Of a stretch of DNA of 64,000 bases, positions 36,026 to 49,427 are shown in pieces. The notes beneath the pieces were generated by a model. It was given only the letters and a program-made list of their open reading frames with translations. It was not told where the DNA came from and did not search any database. The stretch is from Glandiceps talaboti (lineage: Eukaryota > Hemichordata > Enteropneusta > Spengelidae): the NCBI RefSeq assembly GCF_964340395.1, contig NC_135567.1:18012806-18076805 (forward strand). The letters run 5' to 3'. Numbering within the stretch: the stretch's first letter is position 1; each line of letters starts with the position of its first letter. A program made the translations under genes and the position numbers.

Positions 36026-38209
36026 CTGAAAGAAAATGAAAAGATAAAATAAATGCTTGAATATTTTTTAATATACTTTTAAATTTCCAAAACATTTGAA
36101 GTCATTTTAGGGCACTTGACCCTTAGGTGTCTTAATCAAGTACCCGCATGAATGTAACAATATGTAGTGACTTCCATTAGACTACCTGAAAGGAAAGTGG
36201 AGTAAACAATGCTGGAAAGACACAAACAACCACCATTGGTTGATTTACCGATAACACTTGATGATATAGGGTATATTTGCACTGAATTACCAGAATCAGT
36301 GAATACTAGTTCAAGATTAAACGTTGTGTTAAACCCCAGATCAGTATGACGAGTGCATAGTCGAGTACGCGAATGTAATCACCTTATCTAACGTTTAGAG
36401 TTCCATGTTATCTGTGGATATCTGTTTTAGTACATGATGTCACTGCCTCACGTGAGGTTTTTCAACTGGACTGACATGATTTTGTTTATGTAAACCACGC
36501 CAATTTGTAAAGTTTAAAGTATGTATATGTATTTGGCTTTAACTGTATAGTGTGCGCTTACTTAATTCGTTGCATATTGATGATACGAATTTTAGTGCCA
36601 TGTGACAACGAGTACTAATCGCAACTCGTCTTGTAAATGCTTGCGGATGAGGGGGTGGGGGACAACATATTTCAATTAAATTTGCAGAGTTGATTCTGAG
36701 GTATGTTTTAAGACGAACATTCAAAATGAAACAACTCTGAATTTGATTTGAAGCTTTTTAATGACTATATAGATTTCAGCTGGCTAAATTTGTGTTAAAA
36801 AATACAAGGTTCAAACATAAAAATTAATGATAAAGCGATGTTAAAATATCGACATATATAACCAAAAAAGTGTATTTCTGATCACGATAGGTCATTACAC
36901 TAAAATAGCAATGACGTACATTGGGAATTCCCCCTCCAACCTCGTCCATAGTTTCTGAACTAATTTCAACCATCAAAATAAATATTCACCAATTCATTTG
37001 TAATTACTGTTCACCTTTATTCTAAGCTACTAATAGTAAATAACAGTACACAACTGGTTAATAGACAGGTAAGTTTAGGTTCTTCGCGACGCCATACGCC
37101 TTAATCGTGGATGTTTACCTCGAACCCAAAGACATATTCCTACTGTAAATACGGTTTGAGGTAATATGTAATGCCCGGATGTTAAAACCGAAACCGGTGA
37201 ATTTTACAAATACAATTATCTACTATTGATGCATAAAATGTAAACTACCCACTACTACTAAAAAGGGACCTAAATTGTGTCTTTCTACTAGTTCAACTTG
37301 GTGTCCAAAAGCAAAATCGTAACAACAGTACTTACTGTAGTGTCGCTAGGAGTTCGCCGGAAATTTTTGTTGACAGTTCTCGGCGACTTGTGCAGCCACA
37401 GAAATAAACGTCTAGTTTTGACGTAAATCAGGATAGACAGATATTGAAGATTATGCCAACAATGGACTGGGTCTCGCTCTCACTCCTCCTACGAAGCAAC
37501 GGTAAATCTTGTATTGGGTGCAGCAAAAACAAGACACTATACAACAAGGAAGTTAGGTACAGCTAGTGTGTCCGAATAGCGATAGAGGCTTGGATATAAG
37601 GTGCGAGCTGAGTATGTGGAGGGGGGGGGGGGGGCTGAGCATAACTATTGTGGGTCATTTGTTTTTCGCACTTCCACCCCTTCCTGTTGTGTCCTGAAGA
37701 CAGTTCATGAACTAATGAATCTACGACTACACCACTCACTTTACAGATAGACAGACAGACAGATAGACAGACAGACAGATAGACAGATTCAAACACACAT
37801 GTGTCATGACAATCACCTATCTCATAATTAAGTTCAGGTAAATTAAATGGTGAACAAGTGTATAATTTGATGACAACTCTCAAATCTTAATTTTGTTAAA
37901 GAACAACAAATGAAATGCAAACTCTTTTCATAACACCCCCCCCCCCCCTCACACCAACGTTAGCCCCGTCCTGGCATCTTGAATTTTTTTTATTGGCCTT
38001 ACCAGCCTACCCCGCTATGAATCATGGGTATTCCACGTGATTTTGTTTATCTACAAAGAACAATTTTCAAAACTTCTCGTGAACGTGACTTAATTCGTGC
38101 ATTATTAAAAAGTATGTATTAAAACATGTGAGAACTAATGGTCTTAAACTTCCCTCTACATGGCAAATGCAAATGTTATTTAGCCTAAAGCTCAATTTTA
38201 GATCATGTT

Positions 38210-38259
<50 letters not shown>

Positions 38260-41200
38260 CTAAAGTGGATATTATAATCATGAATTTTGGAAACAGGTGT
38301 GAAGCATTTTAACAAATACGAATGCACAGTGCCAATGTATTATTTATGGATCATGGAACACATTTGAAATTTATGTATTTCTATCAATGAGTGCTATTTC
38401 AAAGTTTGTCTGCCTCTTAATATGATATTCAAAAACTGCTCGATTATATCAACCCAATGCAAAAATTACTGGGTACGGTTTGATCTGTAGTTACTTTCAA
38501 ATTTTATTTGATGAAAAAACGATAATGCTGTTTTTTTTGTCTTTATGTTTAGTGATTTAATTTGTTCAAGGTGAGTGTCAAACCTAATTTCATATGTGGA
38601 TTTTCCACGTAGATACTTTGTTCTCAACCTGTAATTACCAGATTTATAGCTAATTATATGTTTAATAAAATAACTGACTTAACGTATACAGATGGCTGCA
38701 TTGAATTAAACGTTTCTCCAAATTTCAAATCTAGATGTATCTATCTCCGACTGATTTCCCTAAGTTACAACAATACTGGAAATAAATGGAATGATACATG
38801 TATCCGTGTGGATATGTTCACTATGGGGATTACTTTCCATCATACTTAAACCATACAAAAACATTTGGAGTGATATTGCAGTTTTAGTATACACAGTGAC
38901 ACATTCATTCATTGAAACCCCTGGTTTAGATTATTATTAGACTAGTTTGATTGTACACTTGATATTAGCAGTAAGTGGATCTCCAGGGACAAAACATATT
39001 TCACAGTAATCTTTAATCCTTTTTTTGGTAAAAGTATGAATGAATGAATTAATTAATTAATGAATGAATGGATGAATGAATGAGTGAATGAATGAATGAA
39101 TTAACGAGAGAGTGAATGAATGAATGAATGAGTGAGTGAGTGAGTGAGTGAGAGTGAATGAATGGATGATTGGATGAGTGAGTGAGTGAATGAATGGATG
39201 AATGAATGAATGAAAGAATGAATGAATGAACGAATGTGTGATTAAATGGATTATTTTATTAATCTATATTAACATTAATTGAGCAAACAAACACAAACAA
39301 ACAAAAAAGACAGAATCAAACAAACAAATAAATAGATAAGTAAATAAATAAATAAAACCATGAATAAATAAATAAACAAACAAACAAACAAACAAACAAA
39401 CAAACAAATAACCAACCAAACAAACAAACACATATTATATCAATCACCTATGTGCAAATTCCTTACTAACACAAAATATATTTTCCCCCAATTCATCCAG
39501 CATGTTATTTTACACTGCAGTCTGTATTAGGCTTTATCACTGTTTTAACTAAAGTTATCATCGATGATAACGTACGTTCTAAATATAGATCCCATTCAAT
39601 GCAGTTGGTATGTAGAGTAAATACTGTATGGCACAGAGGTCAAAGGTCTTAACCTCAGACAGGAGATATTCTATACAGACGTAATTTTCAAAGCTATGCA
39701 CAGAAAGAGAAGAATGGGTACTATGGTTACAAGATACGTTGTGTGGATGTAACAGAATGTAAACGTTGGTCGTCAAAACGTTGAATTTAGTAGTTATGTA
39801 GAACTGTGTTAGGATACAGGTGGTCATTGTAATGGAATGAGTGCTAAACGTTAACAAATGTGGAAATAATGTGTGTTTGTGAAGACAACAGAATAGTCAA
39901 TATTGAAATACTTTATTTCATCAGTAAAATACACCTGCGAATAACCTGATGAAATACACGAGATTTAAATTTGATTTAAATGTCCCATTGTATCCAGTAT
40001 GGCAAGGAATTACATACAAGAACTTGCATGACCTTTCACATGCATAAATAAACTATATTCATGAAATGAAACCTGTGATTCACCCCTATGAAGGTGACGT
40101 TCAGTTAACATTTTAGGTTCTATACAGATAAGACATCCTCACACACACACACCACATAAATAGCAGTCATGTGTGTACTAAATTTCTATAATAAAATGCT
40201 ACCATTTGTGGCGTTAGTCCATTCCAACTGCACACACTTCGGATTAGGCTTCCAGTTAAAATAATGTTTCAACATTGACAGGTACAATTTATATTCTATT
40301 TGCTACACATGGTTGTAATAGTGAGCAATTGCTTCAATTTAGAAAAGTGAAGAGATGGCAGTAGCTTGTAGTCCAGAATCAGGTCAGTACTGTGCACGTG
40401 ATCGAAACTGTCTGTCTAAAAATAGACATGACTATACATGTTGTTGTGCCACGCTGCTTTCTATGACTGCTACAGTGAATTTCATACCATCAATCAGCTT
40501 AAATGTTTAATACAACCACTCAGAGACTAATAAGAAATGAAAAGCTACATTTTAAGATAGCAAGATTGAATAAGTACAATTTCTTGCTACATTTTGTCTA
40601 AGTGAAATAAACTACACATACCACCATACAGACATCCAATGAACACCACAAAGGACACTTTACGCGCCCTTCATTGTTTGTTTGATACTAAGAAAAACAT
40701 TGGCACCCGGATGTCTGCATGGAGTTGCAGAACATTTAAATGATTTTTATTTCATTTAGACTAAATGTAGCAAAAAATGTGATAGTATTGTTGAAATGTA
40801 GCATATCCAGTTTCATGTTGATTTTTACAAACGGTAAAGTTGAATGGTGTTGTGAAATTCACTCTATCGTTTGGTTCAGTAGTCAAATTACATAGAACAA
40901 AATCCTTCATTTTGCTTCACCCTTCATATCACTGGTTTTCTACCAAACGAATTATAACAGAAACAGATATTGATACACAAGGCAGGATAGAATGAAAAAC
41001 ATTTTATTCACTTAAACAACTAAATATGAATTATACACGTGTACAACACATTAATTTCAGTATAGTTTATCTATAGTACTGAGTCAAACCATAAAACTGT
41101 TTGATTTTAAGATTGCACAAACCATGATAATGGATATTAAAACTAATAAACTACATGTTCGCTTTTAAAATTGCTCAGAGCACAAATATTGAGTTTTGGA

Positions 41201-42460
41201 TGTCACATCAAGTTTTCTATGATTTTTCTAACATATATAAATATTCTGAAATTCTGTAGTGTTTCTTATTGAGTGCATACGGTTGTAAAGTTTGTTAGCA
41301 AATGAAGTCAACACTAAATGGCAGATGGATTACTAACAGACACAAAAATTTCACGTGATATCAAGCCAGCTATTTTTCATAATTCCATTGACAATCCTTC
41401 TATTTGGGTGGGTACTCATTCTATGATGTTTTATTCACTACTATGAGAATGTACACTACAATAAAATGACAAATTTTTTCATGTAATTTTTTCAAAAATC
41501 TAAATTGAATTGTGCCCAACATATCTATTTCAGTTTAATAACAGACGACAAAACGCAAATCTGCATTTCTGTTGCAATGCACAATAATTTCACCAAAATT
41601 TTCCTTTGTGTTTACTTAGACTTCTAACCGAAACCAGACTAAGTTCTAATTATAGACATGGGAGTCGAACTTATATCTCGTTTAAACAGAATACTGTCTT
41701 TAACAAATACTCACTAGTCATAAGGTCACGATATTAAGTGAACAAAGAATGACACGTAGTAAATTCCATTCACTAGTTTTGTGAAGAATATATATAACAC
41801 TTGAGTTCAAAGGGCAAATGTTGTTGACACGACCGATAAGGTTTCCTTCAAGCCACCACAGTGGAGTTTTCAAACTAGTAAAATCGATGTCGTAAATTAC
41901 TGTCATATTTACGGTACTGTACTGTCCTCTTGACGGTAATGTTATCTCACGTATGCTCCTTGAATATAGCTTTCCTTTGCTTCAGCGGACAAAAATATGC
42001 CCGGGGTTGCGCGAGTGAACGAAATACTTCTTACTGAAGTTTGTTCAGTCTGCACTTTCCTTTTATCCTGTTGTATAAATTATCTAATCAAGTGAGATCT
42101 ATCACGACAATTTTCATACAAATATCTATGTGCATATTTAGAATTATATGCTTTAAACACTACCTTTATTTTGTGTTACTATGCTATATGTCTTTTTCAT
42201 ATTGTGCAACAATTCAAATTCTACTTCAACCTAATCACAAATGACTTAGTTCAGTTATCACGTGAGTCAGGCATGACTACTTCCATGACGGTAAGATGAC
42301 CATGGTTTGCCTACTCCGTGGTATAATGTAATGCATGGGTTATATCCACAACTATGTTGTAGTTTACATCAAAATGTTTCATGAAATATTACCACATTAG
42401 TCTGTATTGTAATGTTTTGTACATACATTGTGGAATATGTAGTGTATAGTCTTTCCAAAT
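36026..42460. other. Long non-coding stretch
   Basis: Between the UBL-Death and TRIM-NHL genes I support no coding exon beyond the candidate UTR exon ending at 37336. It contains G and C runs (37621-37634, 37937-37948), CAGA repeats (37744-37787), AT repeats (38214-38256), and GAAT/CAAA arrays (39043-39430). The minus-strand 3' UTR of the TRIM-NHL gene must lie at the right end; a minus-strand AATAAA occurs near 41005. A plus-strand frame near 39.69-39.79 kb is weakly reminiscent of dermatopontin but is too short to call. Confidence 0.5.
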
Positions 42461-44695
42461 TCATACTGCAAATAGTTTGATGCAGTGATTGAGACTGTCA
42501 ACAACAGCAATGCTCTCATCGTCGATGAACGCAATTCCTTGGGGTTTATTCAGTCCATCCTCATCGCGATCTACACGACAGATGAATCTACCTCTCCCGT
42601 CAAACTTCTGCACTCGATTGCCTTCTTGTTCACAGACGAAGATATTCCCTTCCTTGTCAATAGTCAATCCAGTTGGTCGATTCAGCTGACCATCCTTTGT
42701 ACCCGAGGTTCCAAATGAAAACATGAAGTTGCACTTGACATTAAACACCTGCACACGGTCATTGTTAAAGTCACTTACATAGACCATTCCTTGTTTGTTT
42801 GTTGCGACGAAATTGGGTCCTCGAAATTCACCAACTCCAGCACCGAAACGTCCAAAGGATTTCAAAAATTGACCACTCTGTGTGTACTTCTTGACACAGT
42901 GTCCTTCCCTGTTTGTAGTACGGTTATTTTTTGCGTCCCAGTCTGTTACATACACAGTGTCGTCAGCATGATTAATTGCTATTCCACGTGGATTTTTCAA
43001 TTCTTTCCCGCCAAAACACTGAACGACACGTCCACTATCTCCTGTAACAACTATTTGATTATTGCCTTTATCTGAGACAAACATTGCATCATCATCAGCT
43101 ATGGCGATGTCCTGAGGTATGAATGGCTTCTGAAACTTTTCACATGCAATAGATGATTTGAAATTTCCACCTTTATCCAATATTTGAACCCTAAAGTTCC
43201 CAGCATCAGCTGTTATAAAATCTCCCAGTTTATTAACTGCTGTACTGATTGGTGTTTTGAAGAATCTGATGTTTCCTGCACTGCAACCGTTCCCCAGTGT
43301 CTTTATAAGTCGCTTTACAACAGGGAATTTGATTGGCAGACTTGTTAAACGTTGGCGTCCTAGACTGACATAAGCTTCATAAAGTCCTTCAGTATCAGCT
43401 TGTATTGATAGACTATGTGTGCCATCTCGATTGTTCCTGACTCTAACATCAGTCCATGGCTTAAGGTGTGCTGTCACTTCTGCAAAAACCTTCTGGCGAG
43501 GAATGACCTGTCTTCCGTGACTGTCCTTGGTTGTAATGGTGATGATTGCCTTGTTCCCTTCTATAACTTTTCGTGGGATGTTGGTGATTGTAGTCTGATC
43601 TAAAGAAGCATCTGATGTTAAGTATCCTACTAAGGTATGTTGTGTGAAGTCTGGAATTGCTTCAAACTCAACTAATTCAGGATTGGAAGGATATCCATCT
43701 TTCATGGAGAGAGTTTCACCGATGAATTGCTCTGTTTCATGCTTAGAGGAGAGCAACTTTACATTGGATCCATGATGTACAAGAGTTTCTAGATATTCAC
43801 GTCTCTGGGATATGTTTTCTTTTTTTCTTTCCCATTCATCCAATTGTACACTTGCTACCTTGATTTTGGAAGAGTACATTTCCCTTAATTCACTTATCAA
43901 TGTCTTAGCTTCCTCTTTCACCTTCCGGATGACATCTTCCGCTTTCATGTTTATTTTGGATTCCTCGATTGAAAACTGTGTCTCTAGTAACTTAACAGTC
44001 TGTAGAGCTGTAGCTCTGCATTTATCAACTTCGCTCTCTCTGTGCTTCAATTTCTTCATGTTGTGTCTAAACTGTGTGGTGCATTCGTCCAGTGCATCCT
44101 GTATTCCTCTATGTTCATGAGCTGGGGTTTTGTGATTACTTCTTGTGCACTCCTCACAAATCAGACACTCACAGGTATTGCAATATGACTGTACAGCATT
44201 TGCGGTATGGATATCACAGTATATTACCTTGCTTGAGTTAAGATGTGTGGAAGTGTCTTCTAGGAGTACAGTGATCTTATCAACGGTGTGACCTGCAGTT
44301 AACCTTAGCTGTTTATGAATATCTGTACAGGACGAACACAATTTTTCATCACAGTCTATGCATTTGTATGTAGGACTGTTACCGTGACATCCTCCACAGT
44401 ATCTCTGATTCAAAGACTTCGAATGCGACTGCGCTAACTCAACGAGTGAGTTCATGAAACCGTTCATTGGGAGCCCAGCAGTTCCTGTAGGTGGTAAATC
44501 ACAATGGGCACGACATGTCGGGCAGAATAGTTGTCCTGTTTTCCTTACAAGAGCGTTTAAACATTCCTGGCAAAACGTATGATAACATGGTAATATCTTG
44601 GCCTTGTTGTAATGACACAAACAGATAGAACACAATAGAAACGTTTCCTCAACTGATTTTAGAAAAGAATCAACATCGGGCTCGACTGAAGCCAT
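42461..44695 (-). CDS. TRIM-NHL E3 ubiquitin ligase (TRIM2/3/71-like), intronless
   Basis: A single open frame of 744 residues. The C3HC4 RING is at residues 22-61 (C22, C25, C37, H39, C42, C45, C58, C61). B-box 1 is about 100-136 and B-box 2 about 160-193 (C160, H163, C172, C175, C180, C183, H188, H193). A coiled coil spans 205-315. A filamin-type Ig domain is at 351-462 (NNRDGTHSLSIQADTEGLYEAYV). NHL beta-propeller repeats run from about 475 to the end (for example PQDIAIADDDAMFVSDKGNN, PRGIAINHADDTVYVTDWDA, PTGLTIDKEGNIFVCEQEGN). Length and order match TRIM2/TRIM3/TRIM71. RING and B-box ligands are intact, so it should be an active E3; NHL propellers bind protein or RNA. The absence of introns suggests an expanded, possibly retrocopied lineage. 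The ATG is in good context (CATTATGG). Its B-box/filamin part is related to that of the 14-22 kb fusion gene. Confidence 0.95.
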   Translation of the reverse strand: MASVEPDVDSFLKSVEETFLLCSICLCHYNKAKILPCYHTFCQECLNALVRKTGQLFCPTCRAHCDLPPTGTAGLPMNGFMNSLVELAQSHSKSLNQRYCGGCHGNSPTYKCIDCDEKLCSSCTDIHKQLRLTAGHTVDKITVLLEDTSTHLNSSKVIYCDIHTANAVQSYCNTCECLICEECTRSNHKTPAHEHRGIQDALDECTTQFRHNMKKLKHRESEVDKCRATALQTVKLLETQFSIEESKINMKAEDVIRKVKEEAKTLISELREMYSSKIKVASVQLDEWERKKENISQRREYLETLVHHGSNVKLLSSKHETEQFIGETLSMKDGYPSNPELVEFEAIPDFTQHTLVGYLTSDASLDQTTITNIPRKVIEGNKAIITITTKDSHGRQVIPRQKVFAEVTAHLKPWTDVRVRNNRDGTHSLSIQADTEGLYEAYVSLGRQRLTSLPIKFPVVKRLIKTLGNGCSAGNIRFFKTPISTAVNKLGDFITADAGNFRVQILDKGGNFKSSIACEKFQKPFIPQDIAIADDDAMFVSDKGNNQIVVTGDSGRVVQCFGGKELKNPRGIAINHADDTVYVTDWDAKNNRTTNREGHCVKKYTQSGQFLKSFGRFGAGVGEFRGPNFVATNKQGMVYVSDFNNDRVQVFNVKCNFMFSFGTSGTKDGQLNRPTGLTIDKEGNIFVCEQEGNRVQKFDGRGRFICRVDRDEDGLNKPQGIAFIDDESIAVVDSLNHCIKLFAV

Positions 44696-45444
44696 AATGG
44701 CTGATTCTGACTTCGTGGAATTTATGTACTGAATATTCGAGAGAAAACTGAGTACCCCCTATGTGATACTGTACTGTAAGCGTCGGTCAATATTAATCGA
44801 GCTAGAGGGTCCTATCTCTGAACACACACGTGTAACATTTATCCTGTGTATTCAATGACATGAAGTGGTTACCCGTGACGTCACAATCATACTTGGAGTG
44901 ACTGACACTATGGTTGAATGCCGCAGTTACCCTACTGCCAGGCGGGAGAATACAATACAATGCAATTCATTGAGAGTGACACTCCTCTGTACCTGCTCTA
45001 CGAAGGCAGGAATCGCACATTTGTTTTCAACTGACACGAAACTTACCATTCATAAAATATTAGAATTTTCATGTATCACATGTATAATACGGTTGTGTTC
45101 AGTTTGTGGATTTTTGTTTTTCTGCCCTTCCAGCATGAAACTTTAATAGCTCTGTAAACAATAGCGGAGTTTAAATCACGAGGCACCAACTACTTAGTTA
45201 GCATGTTAGCCATTCTCGCAAACCAGAGCTGTTTTTTTTCCACGACACTGCGAAATCCTCTTGGCAGTGTGCCTTGGACGGTGCCGTGAAAGAGGCTGTG
45301 GTTTACGACAATGCAAGTTTATAGCAAGCCGGGTCAGATCTTTAACGACATGCTATGCACAAACACAGAGTGATGTATGTGGTGGAATTTCATGCATATA
45401 GAAACAGCAATGACATCATAGGTCAGGGATCAGTGTTGACTTAC
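44696..45444. other. Upstream region of the TRIM-NHL gene
   Basis: No coding exon that I can support. It should contain the promoter; no TATA box at a convincing distance. Confidence 0.5.
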
Positions 45445-45941
45445 TTTTGCCATAGAAGGGATTTGGTGACGTCATTGTGCCAATAAATGAAGTTGACCTC
45501 AACTGCAGAACTAATTCTGGATCAGATGCTGCAAGCTTGTAAACCCTAGTTTGAAGTTTATCATTCTCATACTCTATTATGGCAAAATAATACCCCCTCT
45601 CCCCTCCCAACCAAAAACTCTAAGTCTATAATTACATTAGGTATCAAGAAACAATGTGTTGTGTCGTGTCGTGTCGTGTTGTGTCGTGTTGTGCTGTGCT
45701 GTGCTGTGTTGTGCTGTGCTGTGCTGTGCTGTGTTGTGTTGTGTTGTGTTGTGTTGTTTTGTGTTGTGTTGTGTCGTGCTGTATTACGTATTTGGATACC
45801 TTCAAAGTGTTGACTTGGAGCTATACCAGTTGAATCGTCGTACCTTGCTTCAATTCGTTTAAACACATTGCTAAGTGTCTATACGCTTCGAACTCTTTGT
45901 AAGCATCGTCTAAATATAGACCAGCATTACTTCGTGGAATT
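45445..45941 (-). CDS. Two linked exons of an unrecognised gene
   Basis: Exon 45941-45844 reads SNAGLYLDDAYKEFEAYRHL and CLNELKQ to donor CAAG|GTACGA. Exon 45573-45445 reads EYENDKLQTRVYKLAASDPE and ends NPFYGK before donor AAAA|GTAAGT. The junction is phase 1 to phase 1. Composition is strongly protein-like and helical, but I recognise no family and find no neighbouring exons. A GTGTT/GTGCT microsatellite fills the intron. The intronless TRIM-NHL gene lies just downstream on the same strand and could sit inside a later intron. Confidence 0.42.
45656..45782. repeat. GTGTT/GTGTC/GTGCT pentanucleotide array
   Basis: About 25 five-base units with T/C variation at the last positions, in the intron of the two-exon candidate. 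Confidence 0.95.
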
Positions 45942-46140
45942 CTGTGTACATATAATTCTTAGAAACTCAGTTCACATGGCAACCGTCTTGTAATATAGGG
46001 TTAAAGGTTACATGAATTACCCAAAGGCCTTTAAATGGTATGTTATGGATGGAGCGTATGGAGATATTAATATTCATGACATCACTAGCTAAAAATACTC
46101 TGTATGGTTTTTTAATAATTATAAACATTGTTGGTTGGGC

Positions 46141-46365
<225 letters not shown>

Positions 46366-47280
46366 TTTAATGATCAATTGATCAGCTTGTAGATGGATGG
46401 ATGGACGGATGGATGGATTGCATTAATGTGACTGACTGACTGACTGACTGACTGACTGACTGACTGACAGACTGGTTAGTTAGTTGGTTGGTTGTTCGGT
46501 TGGGCCGTCAGTCGGTCGGTTCATCGATCAATTGATCAATTAATTGGATGATTGACCGAACATATTATCTGCTGTGAGAGTTATTCCCTATGGGTAAAGC
46601 CCTCCTTAACGAGGTATACGAAGTGATATATTCTAGCATATATTGGTTGTTTAACGTATATCTCGAATGTTTTCAGTTTGTTGAATGGGTCCCAATTCCT
46701 AGAAACTCAATTCCGAGAAACGGTAAGACAGGGCTAGTCATGTGGAACTAAACTTGCTATACTGCCCTCAATGTTGAATACTGCACTTTAGACAATATTA
46801 AACTAGTAACAACTGTGAGGTACACATATATATTGTTGTAATCCCTGGCAATATTACAATTTGTGACAAATCTCTAACCATATTCGATGAAGAATAAACA
46901 CCTCTTGAATATGAATATAATTTTCAGTAAACTAGTCAACTATAAACTCCAGTATTCTTTAAAATAAGGTGTCTGTGGTGATCCAGCTCATATGGTGTTG
47001 ACATGACCTGTTGATCTTAATAAAGGTAGATGTGCTTTGTTTGACACATGGAATAGTAAATTAAATTTGTTACTAATCTTAGGTGGACAGATGATGATAA
47101 GTTCATACTTGACCTAAAACCCCTTTACAGTCAGAGTGGTGTAATGTGAAATGATGAATGGCAGCGTTGTAATTTAAAACACCAAGTGGCACATTGACAC
47201 ATCCATTTTTAATACTATGTTGGTGAAAAATAGCAATAATTAAGTTATTGGGATAATGAGTTTTAAATGGCTTATTATGA

Positions 47281-47282
<2 letters not shown>

Positions 47283-47311
<29 letters not shown>

Positions 47312-47512
47312 CATACATACATACATACATACATACATACATAGTACATACATACATACATACATACATACATACACACACATACACACACATACATACA
47401 TACATACATACATACATACATACATACATACACACACATACATACATACATACACATACATACATACATACATACATACATACATACATACATACATACA
47501 TAGATACATACA
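47283..47512. repeat. CATA microsatellite
   Basis: (CATA)n with CACA interruptions, ending 140 bp before the tRNA gene. Confidence 0.95.
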
Positions 47513-47652
47513 TATTGAACCTTACCTTATTTAACCAAATGAGTAAAAGTTAAATAAGTTGAAGTTATCCTTGAGTTCATGATTTACACAATTACAATTT
47601 CTAATTACTATGCATTCACAGCTTGTATTCAAACAATCGAAAAGTAAGATAA

Positions 47653-47725
47653 GCCCGGCTAGCTCAGTCGGTAGAGCATGAGACTCTTAATCTCAGGGCC
47701 GTGGGTTCGAGCCCCACGTTGGGCG
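47653..47725 (+). tRNA. tRNA-Lys (anticodon CTT)
   Basis: A complete 73-nt cloverleaf: acceptor stem GCCCGGC/GTTGGGC, D arm AGCTCAGTCGGTAGAGC, anticodon loop ACTCTTAAT with CTT, and T arm with GGTTCGAGCCC (box B). No intron. It has C at 47699 in the variable loop, where the 51-kb copy has T. A Pol III T-run terminator follows at 47731-47734. Confidence 0.96.
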
Positions 47726-49102
47726 TTTACTTTTCTTTGAACTTTCATACATACATACACACATACATAACTACATACATACACACATACATATATATAT
47801 ACATACACACATACAGTGACCTCAACTATTAATATTGAGACAAATTCTAAAGTTCATCAACCTTTGATTGAGCCTACTGATATAAGGATGAAGTGTCACC
47901 AATAACGCATACACCATTTTGCGTGGGTAGGTTCTCTCTCAGTACTTTGGAAAATATCAAATATGTTTCCTTGGAAACGATTATAATTAAAATGTTTTAG
48001 TATAATTTTGACTTCCTGACATTTTGCGATATCATAGCTTGATTGTGACTCAAATACATTCAGCGCTTTCACATGGAGACTTCACTATTGCTATACTAAG
48101 TGTTCTATGACATAAATGGAACTTCCCAACGACAACTACCACATTATCCGAATTAACACGACGGTTTGTAGTAACCAAAATATTTGATACACTAAAGTCA
48201 GCGTGGATATTTGGAACGTTCCTGAGACCATTTCTTGTGAGGATATAGGTGCACAAGGCTAGGAGGACCAGTGATAATGCCATAATGCCGAACGTGTGTG
48301 TGTCGGTTATACAGAATTAAAGTGACTTCTCGTGTTACAAGGAACAGGAAACTGGCGGCCTTAAAATCACCATCAATCAGTCTATCCTGCCCCATTGGTG
48401 AGCTTGCCATGGTTACAGGGTTACTGAACACCGTTTTGACAGAAAAGAGTGGACTGAGAGGAAACATACTAACGGTAAGATAGGTTGAATTAGAGCTAAC
48501 CCTCTTTATGAATGGAGTGCGTTTAAGGGTTGTAAATCGTTGGTGTAAAACCATTATGTACACTAGTACCATGCAGATGACACGTGTAAATCTAAACATG
48601 TCAGTATCACCATTGTTCTGTACAGGTCCCCTGCAATATATCTATTTACTCGACTTTGTATTATTCATAAGAACAAATTAAGAAACTAAGTGACTTCTAT
48701 AACGTCTACAAAATTAGAGCATATTTTCACATTGATTTAGAACATCATATTCACTCATTTATTTATATGACTCTTAATACAAACATTTATTAATTACAGC
48801 ACGATACTTTTAAACGTTTTTAATGTGAAAATACATTGAAATTCTTTAACAATCGTTGTTTGGCACATCTAATAACAACATTATCACCGCTCTATTGTTA
48901 GTAATTGTAGTATCCAATCATGGCATGATCTGATTGGTAGAACAGGAAACATTTATTCAGATTAATCAAATCAATCATGAAGCATTGGATAAAGTCACTG
49001 GGTCAGTAAAAAATAACGATAAATAGTCCTTGTTACACGATCAAGAGTTCTTATTCCATATGGTAAATGTTTCACCTCATGATCAGGCGTACAAAAAATG
49101 TT

Positions 49103-49427
49103 TGGTTCCGGTTACCCGACCCAATCTAGTTTTTCTCGTCGTTCCTAAATTTTTTGTAACGAATTCGAGAAGAAAATAATAAAATGGCTAAAACTGTGAA
49201 GTCTCGCAAGGAATAGTGGATGTGAAAACTGACATCAACTTAAAAAGACAATATAAAACTGTTCTTTCAATCTGTAGTGGCTGTACATCCGATGAGAAGA
49301 AACAAACAATACAGAGACCAAACACAAGTAACCGAACTAGAAACGAACATATGAAATAAATATAAATAAAATAAAATGAAAAATCTACCTAGACCACCTA
49401 TTCTAACATTGAGTGTAATCGGAACCA
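49103..49427 (-). mobile_element. Inverted-repeat transposon family 3, full-length copy
   Basis: 325 bp with ends TGGTTCCGGTTAC and GTAATCGGAACCA as imperfect terminal inverted repeats of about 13 bp. The interior aligns in reverse orientation with 13004-13275 and 58154-58385. No coding frame. Confidence 0.75.

Noticed and set aside
39685-39793. Plus-strand frame reminiscent of a dermatopontin segment
   Set aside because: Too short, stops just upstream, and no partner exons.
48050-48599. Two overlapping minus-strand frames with signal-like starts
   Set aside because: Different frames, no family match, no supporting splice structure; kept only as a note on the stretch.
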